Part shown: positions 1-9,594 of the stretch, piece after piece
Position numbering within the stretch: position 1 is the first letter of the stretch
Layout of the letters: every line of letters begins with the position of its first letter
NCBI RefSeq assembly: GCF_009937955.1
Contig: NZ_AP018439.1
Coordinates: 6,200,001 to 6,264,000, forward strand
Direction: 5' to 3'
Origin: Undibacterium sp. KW1
GTDB lineage: Bacteria; Pseudomonadota; Gammaproteobacteria; Burkholderiales; Burkholderiaceae_D
DNA: 64,000 bases
The notes under the pieces: generated by a model
The model's input: only the letters and a program-made list of their open reading frames with translations
Told to the model about the DNA's origin: nothing
The model's database searches: none
Made by a program: the position numbers and the translations under genes

Positions 1-855
1 CATATCGACGTGCACATCCGGCATAGCGAAAGGTAGTTCTTTCCAGACCAGCCCCCCTGTCATGCCGGTGGCGGCAACCAGATGGCGTGGCAATACCGTC
101 AGCAGATCCGAGTTGGATACGACACGTCCACTGGTAAAGAATTGATTGACTGTTAATACTATGCGTCTTTCCCTGCCCATCTGGGCCAGGGCTTCATCGA
201 CGAGGCCGTGGGCACGGCCAGAAAAACTCACCAGCAAATGCCTGGCATTGCAATAATCGTCGAGTGTCAGTTTTTTATTCGCCAGTGGATGACCACGCCG
301 CATGACCACCACATAATGGCCGGAATACAGCCTCTCATGCCGTATCGCGCTATTCGCCGCCCCCTGCCCGCCTGTGAGCTGGGCCACGACGCCAGGGAAG
401 AAGCCGATGGCGATATCAATATCACCACGCATGAGCATGGGGCGCGGTTCACGCGTGGTCAGCGGCACCATGCGCACATTGACGCGCGGTGCTTCTTTTT
501 CCAGCACATTGACGAGGGTAGGCATCCACAGCGCGGCAGTCGCATCTGACATCGCCATCCTGAAGGTGGTTTGTGCCTGTGATACATCAAAGCTGGTCGG
601 GGCAATTGCACTTTCGAGCGCGGACAGGGCCTGGCGTATCGCTGGCCACAATATCTCTGCACGTGGCGTAGGCTTGACGCCATAGGCGGTACGTATCAAT
701 AACTCATCACCGAGCGAATGACGCAGGCGTTTCAGTGCATTGGAGACCGCGGGCTGGGTCATGGCCAGCTTGTCTGCCGCACGGGTCAGGTTCTGCTCGA
801 TCATGACAGCATCAAACACACGCAGGAGATTCAAATCCAATGTCAGAAAATTCAC
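1..855 (-). CDS. LysR-family transcriptional regulator, 3' end cut by window edge
   Basis: The reading frame starts with GTG at 855 (GGAG about 9 bases upstream) and stays open to base 1, so the C-terminus lies outside the window. The N-terminus (MNFLTLDLNLLRVFDAVM) and the following helix-turn-helix (NLTRAADKLAMTQPAVSNAL) are typical of the LysR class, whose members bind DNA through this domain and sense a small molecule with the C-terminal domain. About 284 of the usual 300 or so residues are present. It is divergent from the small membrane gene at 1004, and two palindromes lie between them. The effector is unknown. Confidence 0.85.
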   Translation of the reverse strand, partial: MNFLTLDLNLLRVFDAVMIEQNLTRAADKLAMTQPAVSNALKRLRHSLGDELLIRTAYGVKPTPRAEILWPAIRQALSALESAIAPTSFDVSQAQTTFRMAMSDATAALWMPTLVNVLEKEAPRVNVRMVPLTTREPRPMLMRGDIDIAIGFFPGVVAQLTGGQGAANSAIRHERLYSGHYVVVMRRGHPLANKKLTLDDYCNARHLLVSFSGRAHGLVDEALAQMGRERRIVLTVNQFFTSGRVVSNSDLLTVLPRHLVAATGMTGGLVWKELPFAMPDVHVDM

Positions 856-868
856 GTTATTTGCTCCA

Positions 869-934
869 ATTGGTAAATTGCCAATGAGTTACTGACAATT
901 ATTCATAAACAGCATAATTGATATGGTAAATCAA
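869..934. promoter_or_regulatory. Two LysR-type palindromes in the divergent promoter region
   Basis: Two inverted repeats share the same 5-7-5 layout: ATTGG-N7-CCAAT at 869-885 and TTGAT-N7-ATCAA at 918-934. LysR regulators typically bind T-N11-A sites with short inverted arms and often control the divergent neighbour and themselves. Binding is inferred from layout and position only. Confidence 0.35.
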
Positions 935-1003
935 AATTAGAATTATATGATGCACTGCAATATTATGTCGTCATTACAAAGAGTTTAAAGAGTGGAGTAA
1001 ATC

Positions 1004-1321
1004 ATGACTTTCCTGAATATCGCCTTCCCAGTTGCCAGTGCACTGCCAGTTTCCCAAATCGCTATCAGTGCCGTTGTTGGCGCTGCCCGTCCATTGCTGG
1101 GCCTGGGCATCCTCGCCACCATGCTGATCGTGTTCAAACCTATGTTGCTGGGCATGTTGCGCGCAGCCTTGCTGGTGATCAGCCCAAAACAATCCCGTGA
1201 AGAAAAAACAGCTTCACGCAACCTGCGCAATATGCTGACTATCCGCCGTATCGCCAATGACCTGGACCGCAGCTCGCCTAACATGGCTGCTGAATTGCGT
1301 GCCCTGGCTGCACGTGGCTGA
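1004..1321 (+). CDS. Small membrane protein of unknown function
   Basis: This is a 105-residue protein starting at ATG 1004, with GTGGAG about 7 bases upstream. It has two hydrophobic stretches, roughly residues 5-30 and 33-58, and then a basic C-terminal tail rich in Arg and Lys that should face the cytoplasm. I recognise no family. The next membrane gene follows 45 bases downstream in the same direction, so the two are probably co-transcribed. The divergent LysR gene may regulate both. Confidence 0.65.
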   Translation: MTFLNIAFPVASALPVSQIAISAVVGAARPLLGLGILATMLIVFKPMLLGMLRAALLVISPKQSREEKTASRNLRNMLTIRRIANDLDRSSPNMAAELRALAARG

Positions 1322-1366
1322 GCGCCCCTGGCTAAACATAGCACGATTAAATAAGTAATTGGTATT

Positions 1367-1798
1367 ATGCAACATTCATCTGCTTATTCTTTAGCTGGCG
1401 CAACAGCCCAGAGCACTGTAGTGGCACAAACTCAGGTGCGCCAAGCACGTCAGCCTCGTGCAGTAGCTGGTTCCCGCAGTCTGGCTTCGATGTTGCCGAC
1501 CATGCTGACAACAGGTCTGGTGAGTCTGGTAGCAACCGCAGTCCTGCGCCTGATGTGGATGGGCTACGGGCATGATTTCATGGCTGCCTGGATGGAAGCA
1601 TGGCTGACTGTATGGCCTATCGCTTTTCCGGCTGCCTATATCAGCAAGCCTCTGGTCAACAAGCTGGCGCGCATGTTGAGCAAGCCAGTCAGCAGCGAAT
1701 CTGCACTGAGTGCCAGTGATATCATGCAGGCTTCTGACGAGGCTACGGCAAAAAGTGGCTTGAAACGCAAGCCTGCATTATTGCCAGTGCATCGTTGA
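1367..1798 (+). CDS. DUF2798-type small membrane protein
   Basis: This is a 143-residue protein. Residues about 40-105 carry two transmembrane helices joined by a short loop, with the segment AWLTVWPIAFPAAYISKP. That Trp-Pro-(Ile)-Ala-Phe-Pro pattern matches the DUF2798 membrane family, whose function is unknown. The first 35 residues are polar and Ser/Ala-rich, longer than I would expect for the family, so an internal start is possible. It follows the small membrane gene at 1004 and ends before a clear terminator. Confidence 0.65.
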   Translation: MQHSSAYSLAGATAQSTVVAQTQVRQARQPRAVAGSRSLASMLPTMLTTGLVSLVATAVLRLMWMGYGHDFMAAWMEAWLTVWPIAFPAAYISKPLVNKLARMLSKPVSSESALSASDIMQASDEATAKSGLKRKPALLPVHR

Positions 1799-1849
1799 TT
1801 GTACTGCTTGCCTTTAAGTAAGGCGTTGCACGAGATAGAAGATTGAAGA

Positions 1850-1880
1850 GCCGCAGATTAATCAACCTGCGGCTTTTTTG
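1850..1880. terminator. Rho-independent terminator between convergent genes
   Basis: The stem GCCGCAG / CTGCGGC (1850-1856 and 1867-1873) with a 10-base loop is followed by six T on the plus strand. It ends the DUF2798 transcript and overlaps the last codons of the convergent binding-protein gene. Confidence 0.8.
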
Positions 1881-2632
1881 TTTCTGGCGTCGGTCAGGCC
1901 TGTGCATTGCTCCATATACTCTTGCATGACTTCTTCCTGTATCTTTCTGATGCTGCCGTCTTTTTCCATATTGCGTAAAACAGCTTCTACCGCAGGAACC
2001 AGTTGCTGGTGCCTGACATGCAGGAAGTGATAACCCAGGCGTTTTTCCAGCGATGGCTCTAGTATGCGTATCTCATGCAAATCCAGTTTGCGTACCAGAC
2101 AAAAGCTGAAACGGGAATCAACAGCGACATCGGTGCGGCCGGCTTCAAGTTTCCTGAACAGGGATTCCAGACCCGGAGCAGTTTCTCTCTGCGGTATATT
2201 CTTTAGCCTGTCATCCAGATAGGTAATGCCGCTGACATAGCCCACGATATAGGGTTTCAAGCTGTCGAAACCGTCGACAGTAAAGTTCTTTTTAGTGGCA
2301 AATACGACGACTTCTTCAAAAGCAATTGGTACACTGATTTTGATGGAATCTGGCAAACCGCTGTCTATGATCTTGGCTGCAATAGCATCAAGTTTTCCTG
2401 CGTTCCACATGTTCAGGGCCCGCGCACCCGGTACTGCAACAAAATTGACCCTGATCCCCAATTGTCCATAAGCCTTTTCCAGGACTCTCTGGGCGGTGGA
2501 GGTACTGGGGCGATTGGTATCTGGCAAGGAAATATCCAGGCTGCGCTCAGCGCGACTTTGTGCCAGACCGGGCAAAACCAGCATGCAGCCTGTGAACACT
2601 AACAGTATCAGGCGTGGATTGAATGAGCCCAT
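1862..2632 (-). CDS. Periplasmic substrate-binding protein (family 3-like)
   Basis: I chose the ATG at 2632 because it begins a clear signal peptide (MGSFNPRLILLVFTGCMLVL, cleavage near GLAQS). Longer in-frame starts would put a polar leader in front of it. The mature part follows the two-lobe SBP_bac_3 pattern: an N-terminal beta strand (LDISLP), PGARALNMWNAGKLDAIAA in lobe 1, and the hinge and lobe 2 from about residue 110. No ABC permease is adjacent, so it may serve a distant importer or a sensor. The ligand is not predictable. The terminator of pckG separates it from that gene. Confidence 0.7.
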   Translation of the reverse strand: MGSFNPRLILLVFTGCMLVLPGLAQSRAERSLDISLPDTNRPSTSTAQRVLEKAYGQLGIRVNFVAVPGARALNMWNAGKLDAIAAKIIDSGLPDSIKISVPIAFEEVVVFATKKNFTVDGFDSLKPYIVGYVSGITYLDDRLKNIPQRETAPGLESLFRKLEAGRTDVAVDSRFSFCLVRKLDLHEIRILEPSLEKRLGYHFLHVRHQQLVPAVEAVLRNMEKDGSIRKIQEEVMQEYMEQCTGLTDARNKKAAG

Positions 2633-2725
2633 GAGATATCCGAGATGTTGGCCGCCATGGCGTGGCAGGCTCAGTTGGTATTTATACACCTGTTCATCAC
2701 GTATTTCCAGCATGTGCAAGAAAAC

Positions 2726-2753
2726 AAAAAACGCGACCTTGGTCGCGTTTTTT
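2726..2753 (-). terminator. Terminator of pckG
   Basis: CGCGACC-TT-GGTCGCG flanked by six A and six T makes a nearly symmetric stem that can terminate in either direction. It lies just beyond the pckG stop codon and upstream of the binding-protein gene, so it separates the two transcripts. Confidence 0.85.
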
Positions 2754-2775
2754 GTTATTACTTGCTGCTTGACAC

Positions 2776-4626
2776 TCAGGCTGCCAGGCGCTTTTCCAGG
2801 GCAACGCGGGTCGCTTCCAGCTCAACTGGCAAATGGTAAGCCAATTTTTCAAACAACTCGGTGTGCAATTTCAACTCTGCTTCCCAGGCGGCCTTGTCAA
2901 TGGAAGTGATGGTGTCGAACTGCGCTTGCGTGAAGTTCAGGCCTTCCCAGTTCAGGTCGGCAAAGGTAGGCGTAACACCAAAGATGTTTTCCACACCGTT
3001 GGCCTGGCCTTCTATGCGTTCCAGCATCCATTTCAACACGCGCATATTATCGCCAAAACCTGGCCAGACAAATTTGCCGCTTTCATCCGTACGGAACCAG
3101 TTGACGCAGAAAATAGCTGGCTGTGTTGCGCCCGCTGCTTCTATCTTCTTGCCCATGTCCAGCCAGTGCTGGAAATAGTCGCTCATGTTGTAGCCCATGA
3201 AAGGCAACATGGCGAAAGGATCACGGCGTACCACGCCTTGCTGGCCCACGGCAGCAGCCGTGGTTTCAGAACCCATGGTCGCAGCCATGTAGACGCCTTC
3301 TACCCAGTTACGGGCTTCTGTCACCAGTGGCACAGTCGTTGAACGGCGGCCACCAAAGATAAAGGCCGAGATAGGCACGCCAGCCGGATCATCCCAGGCT
3401 GCATCGATGACCGGGTTTTGTGTTGCTGCCACCGTGAAACGCGCATTCGGATGGGCAGCTTTACGGCCAGTCTCCTTGGCGATTTCTGGTGTCCAGTCCT
3501 TGCCTTGCCAGTCTATCAGGTGCGCTGGGGCTTCCTTGCTCATGCCTTCCCACCAGACATCGCCATCATCGGTCAGGCCGACATTGGTGAAGATGGTGTT
3601 GGCTGTCAGGGATGCCATGCAGTTGGAATTGGTCGCGGTATTGGTGCCAGGTGCCACGCCAAAATAACCGGCTTCAGGGTTGATGGCATACAAACGGCCA
3701 TCCGCACCAGGTTTGATCCAGGCGATATCGTCACCAATGGTCGTGACTTTCCAGCCTTTGATAGCAGGAATCAGCATAGCGAAATTGGTCTTGCCGCAGG
3801 CAGACGGGAAAGCCGCTGCCACATAATGCTTCTTGCCTTCTGGTGATTCAACGCCCAGGATCAGCATGTGTTCTGCCAGCCAGCCCTGGTCGCGTCCCAT
3901 GGTGGAGGCAATACGCAGCGCGAAGCATTTCTTGCCCAGCAAGGCATTGCCACCGTAACCGGAACCAAAAGACCAGATTTCGCGGGTCTCTGGATAATGC
4001 ACGATGTATTTGGTGCTGTTGCAAGGCCATGCAACGTCGGCCTGACCTTCTGCCAATGGTGCGCCTACGGTATGTACGCAAGGCACGAAATCACCATCCG
4101 TGCCCAAAACGTCATACACAGCCTGGCCCATGCGCGTCATGATGCGCATATTGACAGCAACGTAAGGCGAATCAGACAATTCCACGCCTATGTGGGCGAT
4201 GGGTGAGCCCAATGGGCCCATGGAGAAAGGCACGACATACATGGTGCGGCCACGCATGCAACCATCAAACAGCGGGTTCAGGGTGGCGCGCATTTCTGCT
4301 GGGGCCATCCAGTTATTGGTCGGGCCTGCATCTTCCTTGTTGGCCGAGCAGATAAAAGTACGGTCTTCGACACGGGCCACGTCCGAAGGATCGGAACAGG
4401 CCAGATAACTATTCGGGCGTTTGGCTTCATTGAGCTTTTTCATGGTGCCAGCGGCAACCATTTGTGCGCACAGACGGTCATACTCTTCTTGCGAGCCGTC
4501 ACACCAATAGATGTTGTCAGGTTTGGTCAAAGCCGCCATTTCGGCGATCCAGTTGATCAATTTCTGATGTTTCACGTAAGCGGGTGCGTTTAATGCAGCC
4601 ACACCTTTCATGATGGGTTGATTCAC
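2776..4626 (-). CDS. pckG: Phosphoenolpyruvate carboxykinase (GTP)
   Basis: This cytoplasmic enzyme converts oxaloacetate and GTP to PEP, CO2 and GDP, the first committed step of gluconeogenesis. The protein is 616 residues, the usual length for the GTP-dependent class. The nucleotide-binding loop FPSACGKT is at residues 273-280 and contains the reactive Cys typical of GTP-type enzymes. The metal-binding segment DDIAWI follows at about 299-304. The start is GTG at 4626, supported by GGAGG about 9 bases upstream. The gene appears to be transcribed alone and ends at a strong terminator. The GTP class is structurally distinct from the ATP-dependent PckA enzymes. Confidence 0.97.
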   Translation of the reverse strand: MNQPIMKGVAALNAPAYVKHQKLINWIAEMAALTKPDNIYWCDGSQEEYDRLCAQMVAAGTMKKLNEAKRPNSYLACSDPSDVARVEDRTFICSANKEDAGPTNNWMAPAEMRATLNPLFDGCMRGRTMYVVPFSMGPLGSPIAHIGVELSDSPYVAVNMRIMTRMGQAVYDVLGTDGDFVPCVHTVGAPLAEGQADVAWPCNSTKYIVHYPETREIWSFGSGYGGNALLGKKCFALRIASTMGRDQGWLAEHMLILGVESPEGKKHYVAAAFPSACGKTNFAMLIPAIKGWKVTTIGDDIAWIKPGADGRLYAINPEAGYFGVAPGTNTATNSNCMASLTANTIFTNVGLTDDGDVWWEGMSKEAPAHLIDWQGKDWTPEIAKETGRKAAHPNARFTVAATQNPVIDAAWDDPAGVPISAFIFGGRRSTTVPLVTEARNWVEGVYMAATMGSETTAAAVGQQGVVRRDPFAMLPFMGYNMSDYFQHWLDMGKKIEAAGATQPAIFCVNWFRTDESGKFVWPGFGDNMRVLKWMLERIEGQANGVENIFGVTPTFADLNWEGLNFTQAQFDTITSIDKAAWEAELKLHTELFEKLAYHLPVELEATRVALEKRLAA

Positions 4627-5010
4627 GATACTACCTCCAATGCCATTTCAATAAAAAAACCGGTGTAGCGGCACGGCAGGATCGTCGTTAGATTGTGGCG
4701 ATGCGATCGCAGGAGCGCTCAAGCAAGGCGAACACCATAGCGGCGGTTCTGTCGGATAATACGAAGACAAGAGGGTGTCTTGGCTCCTGGCTTGCGCCCG
4801 GCAGGATGGCGCGGGGCGGAAGAATCTAAAAGCTACGTAGGCGGACATTGTACACGCGAGTCTGGCCGGAAGCGAATTTTGCCTCAGTTTCATTATCATT
4901 GTTTTACGTTTTATGAAAGTGAAGATTTTTCAACCCAGACTTGAATAAAACCCGGAATAAAGATTTTCCCTTGTTTTAAGCTCAGTTAATAATAATTAAG
5001 GATAAAGCCC
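4627..5010. other. Intergenic region between divergent pckG and dehydrogenase genes
   Basis: This 384-base gap must hold both divergent promoters. The half next to the dehydrogenase is AT-rich and ends in an AAGGA ribosome site about 9 bases before ATG 5011. I found no convincing gene: the open frame at 4648-4899 on the minus strand has no family signature. I saw no strong palindrome beyond a GCGATCGC around 4703. Confidence 0.5.
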
Positions 5011-5988
5011 ATGAAGATAGCCATACTTGATGATTACCAGGATGTAGTCCGGCAATTAACCTGTTTCGAATTGTTGAAGGACCATGAAGTCAAGGTCTTC
5101 AACAATACTGCCGTGGGTACTGGCCAGTTGGCGATACGCCTGCAGGCTTTTGACGCTGTCGTGCTGATACGTGAACGCACCCGCCTGACACGCGCCCTCC
5201 TGCAAAAGTTGCCGAACCTCAAATTGATTTCACAGACAGGCAAAGTCGCAGGCAATATTGATATGGAAGCCGCGGCTGAGCTTGGCATCACCGTGCTGGA
5301 AGGCATAGGTGACCCGACCGCGCCGGCTGAGCTGACCTGGGCACTGATCATGGCAGCATCGCGCCGCCTGACTAATTATGTACAGCTCTTGCAGGAGGGG
5401 GCCTGGCAAACCTCCTCCCTGAATCCTGCGCATAACCAGTTGGGGCGGGTCCTGAAGAAGCGCACCCTGGGTATCTGGGGTTACGGCAAGATAGGCAAGA
5501 TGATCGCAGGCTACGCCCAGGCCTTTGGCATGCAGGTCATGGTCTGGGGGCGTGAACCCAGCCGTGCACAGGCTGCCGCAGATGGTTTGCTGGTGGCCGC
5601 ATCGAAGGAAGAATTCTTTGCCGGGTGCGACATCATCAGCATGCACTTGCGCCTCAATGACGCGACCCGTGGCATCGTCAGCCAGGCTGACCTGGCGCTG
5701 ATGAAGCCGGATGCCCTGTTCGTCAATACCAGCCGCGCCGAACTGGTGCAGCAAGGCGCACTGGAAGCCGCACTCGATGAAGGCTGCCCCGGTTTTGCGG
5801 CGATTGATGTTTTCGAGAGTGAGCCTGTTGCTCCTGATCACCCACTTTTGCACAGGGAAAATGTCCTGGCTACCCCGCATCTGGGGTATGTAGAGCAAAG
5901 CAGCTATGAACTGTATTTCCGTATTGCTTTCCAGAATATCGTCGATTTTGCCAATGGCAATCCACAGAATATTTTGCCGGCCGGGTAA
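5011..5988 (+). CDS. D-isomer-specific 2-hydroxyacid dehydrogenase
   Basis: This is an NAD(P)-dependent cytoplasmic oxidoreductase acting on D-2-hydroxyacids or the matching 2-keto acids. At 325 residues it has the normal length. The Rossmann motif GYGKIG is at 157-162. The catalytic Arg-Glu-His set is complete: R242 (NTSRAE), E271 (ESEP) and H290 (TPHLG). It resembles phosphoglycerate dehydrogenase but lacks the C-terminal ACT regulatory domain, so a role in serine synthesis is not proven and the exact substrate is open. It appears monocistronic. Confidence 0.88.
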   Translation: MKIAILDDYQDVVRQLTCFELLKDHEVKVFNNTAVGTGQLAIRLQAFDAVVLIRERTRLTRALLQKLPNLKLISQTGKVAGNIDMEAAAELGITVLEGIGDPTAPAELTWALIMAASRRLTNYVQLLQEGAWQTSSLNPAHNQLGRVLKKRTLGIWGYGKIGKMIAGYAQAFGMQVMVWGREPSRAQAAADGLLVAASKEEFFAGCDIISMHLRLNDATRGIVSQADLALMKPDALFVNTSRAELVQQGALEAALDEGCPGFAAIDVFESEPVAPDHPLLHRENVLATPHLGYVEQSSYELYFRIAFQNIVDFANGNPQNILPAG

Positions 5989-6003
5989 TTTGAAGGAATG
6001 GAT

Positions 6004-6038
6004 TCATGCCGGGTTGCACAAAATCTTGCCCGGCATGA
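6004..6038 (+). terminator. Hairpin after the dehydrogenase gene
   Basis: A perfect 10-base stem, TCATGCCGGG / CCCGGCATGA, has a 15-base loop. It lies 16 bases after the stop codon of the dehydrogenase gene. A second hairpin, TTTCCCA / TGGGAAA, follows at 6047-6065. Neither has a good T tract, so Rho-independent termination is only plausible. The rest of the 303-base gap up to 6292 shows nothing else clear. Confidence 0.45.
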
Positions 6039-6291
6039 TTTGCCTATTTCCCAACATGTGGGAAAATATTTCAAAAATAGCATTGCAAATACTTTAATTT
6101 TGTAAAAAATGCACTAAACTCTAGCATCAAAGTCAGGTCAGAGAATAAAGAGCAGGTGCATATACGCGGTATTCAATTTCAGTCATTTTGAATGTTTTGA
6201 TGACTGCTGCGGACCAATCATTCCTGAACTGCACATTGCCTCTACAACCCCGCGCTTCGTCCATATCCAATGATGTTGGGAGAGCCTTGCG

Positions 6292-8235
6292 ATGAGACTA
6301 TTGATGCCACATACAGGAATAGTAAAGGGCGTGCTGGGCATGCTTGCCCGGCATGAGCTTGGTGCCCATCAACGCAAACCCCATGTCAGGCAGCTTGTTT
6401 ATGTGGCCTTGCCAGGTGCGCTGTTACTGGCTTTGGCCAATTATCTGCAGTCCGGCTATCCCCTGCCCGGCATCATCGTTGCCCTTACTGCTGTGCTCAT
6501 GCTGGGTGCTGCTTTTTTTATGTCCAGCCATGAAAAATTGCTGACCATGGCTGAATCCCTGCTTTTGCTGTTTGCCCTGCTGGCCAGTGTTGCCCTGGGT
6601 TTGCTGGGTGGTATTGCTGGCAGCGGCATATTGTGGATTTATGCTTTTCCCTTCCTGGCCTTATGGCTCAAGGGCCAGCGCCAGGGCGCGCAATGGAGCC
6701 TGGTATGGCTGCTTGCCATGGCGTTCAGCATGTTGGCGGCCAGCAGCATTTTCCCTTTTGCTTATGCCTATGATGAAAAATTCGTATTGCAGGCCAGTGC
6801 TGCGCTGTTGTTTTATTCCGCGATTGCGCTTGCTTATAATTTCAGCCGCAGCCAGCTCGAAGAAAAACTGTATATCAGTGAACAGGGCATGCAGGCCAAG
6901 AACCGTGATTATGTCAGCAGGCTGGAGCTGGCAGCCTACCAGGACGGGGTCACCGGCCTGCCGAACCGCCTGCGCCTGCTGGATATCCTGAGCAGGGAAA
7001 TCGCCAATGCCCAAGAGCGTGGCCACACCCTGCTGGTGGCACATATACGCCTGAAAAAAATGTTCGAGACAGCCAATCTCATAGGGCCAGATGCCAGCGA
7101 CAAACTGATGCGCTATATCGCCGCGACCATGACGGCTACGGTAGGTTCGCGGGGTATTTTTGCCCGCGTCAGACGCGATGAATTTGTCTGTATCTACCGC
7201 AAGCATACTGAAGACATCAATGCCAGCGAGATCATCCGGGACGTACTGGCCTTTCGCCTTGAATACAAGATCAATGACTATGCAGTCCATATCGATCACA
7301 CCACAGGTGTTGCCAGTTTCCCCAGCCACGCAAGTGATGCAGAAACCTTGTTACGAAAGGCGGCCCAGGCCATGTTGCAGGCGCAATTCACCAACCAGGG
7401 TCTGGCTTTTTATGAGGAAAGAATGGAGCTTCAATTCAACCGGCAGCAACTGCTCTTTGTACAATTGCATGAAGCCCTGCACAAAAACGCACTCAGCCTG
7501 CATTACCAGGGCCTGATAGATTTGCAAACCGGTGCCGTCATTGGTGCCGAAGCCCTGGCCAGATGGATAGACCCGGTATCCGGGCCCATCGCTCCCGCAG
7601 AATTCATACCCATCGCAGAAAAATCTGGCCTCATCAAAGCCTTTACTTTGTGGACCATGCGCGAGGCCTTTGGCCAGCTTGCCAGGTGGCGTGCCGAAGG
7701 CCTGGACTTGTTTGTTTCGATCAACCTGTCAGCGCGCTGCATACTCGACCATCAACTGATTGATGATGTGCGTGGCCTGCTCAAAGAATTCAATATACCT
7801 GCTGAGGCCATCGTCCTCGAACTGCGCGAAGCCAGCTTTGCCGATACCCCCGAGACCGCATTGCAAAACATGATGAGCCTGCACAAGCTGGGCTTTCGCC
7901 TGTCCATAGACGATTTCGGCACCGCGCATACTTCCCTGGCCAGTCTCAAGGACCTGAAGATAGATGAACTCAAGATAGACCAGAGCTTCATGCGCAGCAT
8001 GGCAACCGATGCCAGCAGCCGTGCCATTGTGCTATCGACGATACAACTTGCACATAACCTCAATCTCAGGGTGGTTGCCGAGGGAGTAGAAAGTGCCAGG
8101 GCAGAACAGCAACTGAAAGACATGGGGTGTGACATTGCTCAGGGCTATCATTATTGTAAGCCCATGCCTGCCGATGTCTTCAACCAATGGGCGCGCTCAT
8201 GGCAAATTAACCGCAGGGCAGTGTTATCAGCCTGA
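6292..8235 (+). CDS. Membrane protein with degenerate GGDEF and intact EAL domain
   Basis: This 647-residue inner-membrane protein probably degrades cyclic di-GMP. Residues about 35-195 form five or six membrane helices. A GGDEF-type domain follows (about 215-385), but its signature reads RRDEF at 294-298, so cyclase activity is probably lost and a GTP-sensing role is possible. The EAL domain (about 395-640) keeps the key residues: E420-A-L, INLSARC, LELRE, IDDFGT, LKID, AEGVE and QGY. It should therefore be an active phosphodiesterase. The membrane part may sense a signal. No partner gene is adjacent. Confidence 0.88.
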   Translation: MRLLMPHTGIVKGVLGMLARHELGAHQRKPHVRQLVYVALPGALLLALANYLQSGYPLPGIIVALTAVLMLGAAFFMSSHEKLLTMAESLLLLFALLASVALGLLGGIAGSGILWIYAFPFLALWLKGQRQGAQWSLVWLLAMAFSMLAASSIFPFAYAYDEKFVLQASAALLFYSAIALAYNFSRSQLEEKLYISEQGMQAKNRDYVSRLELAAYQDGVTGLPNRLRLLDILSREIANAQERGHTLLVAHIRLKKMFETANLIGPDASDKLMRYIAATMTATVGSRGIFARVRRDEFVCIYRKHTEDINASEIIRDVLAFRLEYKINDYAVHIDHTTGVASFPSHASDAETLLRKAAQAMLQAQFTNQGLAFYEERMELQFNRQQLLFVQLHEALHKNALSLHYQGLIDLQTGAVIGAEALARWIDPVSGPIAPAEFIPIAEKSGLIKAFTLWTMREAFGQLARWRAEGLDLFVSINLSARCILDHQLIDDVRGLLKEFNIPAEAIVLELREASFADTPETALQNMMSLHKLGFRLSIDDFGTAHTSLASLKDLKIDELKIDQSFMRSMATDASSRAIVLSTIQLAHNLNLRVVAEGVESARAEQQLKDMGCDIAQGYHYCKPMPADVFNQWARSWQINRRAVLSA

Positions 8236-8305
8236 GTGCATCTTTTTGCAATCCCCTGTGAAAAGGCTTAGCATGCGGGTTCGTCCTTATTAATCCCTAG
8301 CATCC

Positions 8306-8893
8306 ATGCCTTATTCACTGCAAAAGAAAATCAAACAATTCAGCCTGGGTTTGCTGATCTGCCTCCTGTTCATGGCTGCAGCCATTTCTACCCTGGGTTT
8401 GCGTGATCAGATCGTGATGGCGGATGTGGTCGTCGTACCAGGCAATACCGTCAATCCTGATGGCAAGCCATCCGAGCGCTTGCGTGGCCGTCTTGATGTT
8501 GCGATGCATTTATTTGCGGCACAAAAATGCAAAGCCATCCTGGTCAGTGGCGGCGTGGGCGAAGAAGGCCATGATGAAGCTGCCATCATGAAAAAATACC
8601 TGGTTGATCATGGTGTGCCAGATGCGGCTGTGTTTACCGACAATCAGGGCGTCACCACCTTTGCCACGGCAAAAAATACCGCTGCCCTGATGCGGGAGAA
8701 AAACTGGAAAACCACAATGCTGGCCAGCCAGTTTTTTCATATCGCACGTTTCCAACTGGCGATGAAAAAATACGGTGTTGAGACTGTAGGACATGTCCAT
8801 TCCACGCACTACGAAGTGCGCGATGCCTATTCGCTGGCACGCGAGGTGGTCGCATATTTTGAGTATACGTTCAGTAATCCACAGACGCAGTGA
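8306..8893 (+). CDS. DUF218 (YdcF/SanA-like) membrane-anchored protein
   Basis: This 195-residue protein has an N-terminal membrane helix at about residues 13-32, followed by a DUF218 domain facing the periplasm. Typical signatures are MADVVVVPGN, SERLRGRLDVAM, ILVSGGVGEEG and TTFATAKNTAALM. E. coli SanA and YdcF belong to this family, which is linked to envelope barrier function, but the biochemical activity is not settled. The start at ATG 8306 lacks a strong ribosome site. It stands alone between the EAL gene and a thioredoxin-like gene. Confidence 0.8.
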   Translation: MPYSLQKKIKQFSLGLLICLLFMAAAISTLGLRDQIVMADVVVVPGNTVNPDGKPSERLRGRLDVAMHLFAAQKCKAILVSGGVGEEGHDEAAIMKKYLVDHGVPDAAVFTDNQGVTTFATAKNTAALMREKNWKTTMLASQFFHIARFQLAMKKYGVETVGHVHSTHYEVRDAYSLAREVVAYFEYTFSNPQTQ

Positions 8894-9054
8894 GCCTGTT
8901 TTGTGCGGATCAGCAAAGTACTGCATTGACAATGAAACTTTCACATTGGCTGTCTTGAAATAATTTCTGTAAGCAGATGGACCAAGGCGACGACTAATTT
9001 ATATCTGTCGTATTATTTACGTATAAGCATATACATTTATAGAAAGTCCCTATC

Positions 9055-9570
9055 GTGAACAAAACAAAATTACTCAGCGTTCTTACTGCAGCCACGCTGG
9101 CCGTGGCCAGTTTCTCTGCCTCCGCCCAGGCGGGCAAAGATAGCCAGCAGATGAGTTTTCAAGGGGCTGAGCTGAATGGCAAGAAGCTGGCCATCAACGA
9201 TTACGCAGGCAAGACCCTGCTGGTCAGTTTTTTTACGGCGGGTTGCAATCTGTGCGCACGCGACTTGAAACTTATGCGTGAGTTTTATGTTGGTAATATG
9301 AAACGCAATTTTGTGTTGTTGGCGATTAATATTGATGCAGACAAGAAAGATTTTGATTCTTATGTACAACTGATCAATCTGGCTGTGCCTGCAGAGCAAC
9401 GCTTTCCCATCATCTGGCGCAATACACCAGGGTATAAAGATAATTTTGGCACTATCGTCAGTCAGCCTACACACTTCGTGATTAATCCCAAAGGCCAGCT
9501 GGTCTTGAAGCGCGAAGGCAGTTTCCAGCCGAATGACTGGGATAATTTGTGGGAATCACTGGGCTCATGA
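9055..9570 (+). CDS. Periplasmic TlpA/ResA-like thioredoxin-fold protein
   Basis: The start is GTG at 9055. A signal peptide covers residues 1-26 (cleavage near SASAQA). The thioredoxin-like domain carries the redox motif CNLC in FFTAGCNLCARDLKLM at about residue 65, followed by LLAINIDADKKDF, which is typical of the AhpC/TSA and TlpA branch. Such proteins reduce disulfides in the periplasm, often for cytochrome maturation or oxidative repair. The target cannot be read from context. The GNAT gene begins 24 bases downstream and may be co-transcribed. Confidence 0.82.
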   Translation: MNKTKLLSVLTAATLAVASFSASAQAGKDSQQMSFQGAELNGKKLAINDYAGKTLLVSFFTAGCNLCARDLKLMREFYVGNMKRNFVLLAINIDADKKDFDSYVQLINLAVPAEQRFPIIWRNTPGYKDNFGTIVSQPTHFVINPKGQLVLKREGSFQPNDWDNLWESLGS

Positions 9571-9594
9571 TTCTTGGCTAAAGAGGGAAACGGC

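Noticed and set aside
4648..4899. Possible small gene upstream of pckG
   Set aside because: No ribosome site, odd Cys/Pro/Ser composition and location in the promoter region of pckG.
5230..5898. 222-codon open frame on the minus strand
   Set aside because: Antisense to the 2-hydroxyacid dehydrogenase, whose catalytic motifs are clear on the plus strand.
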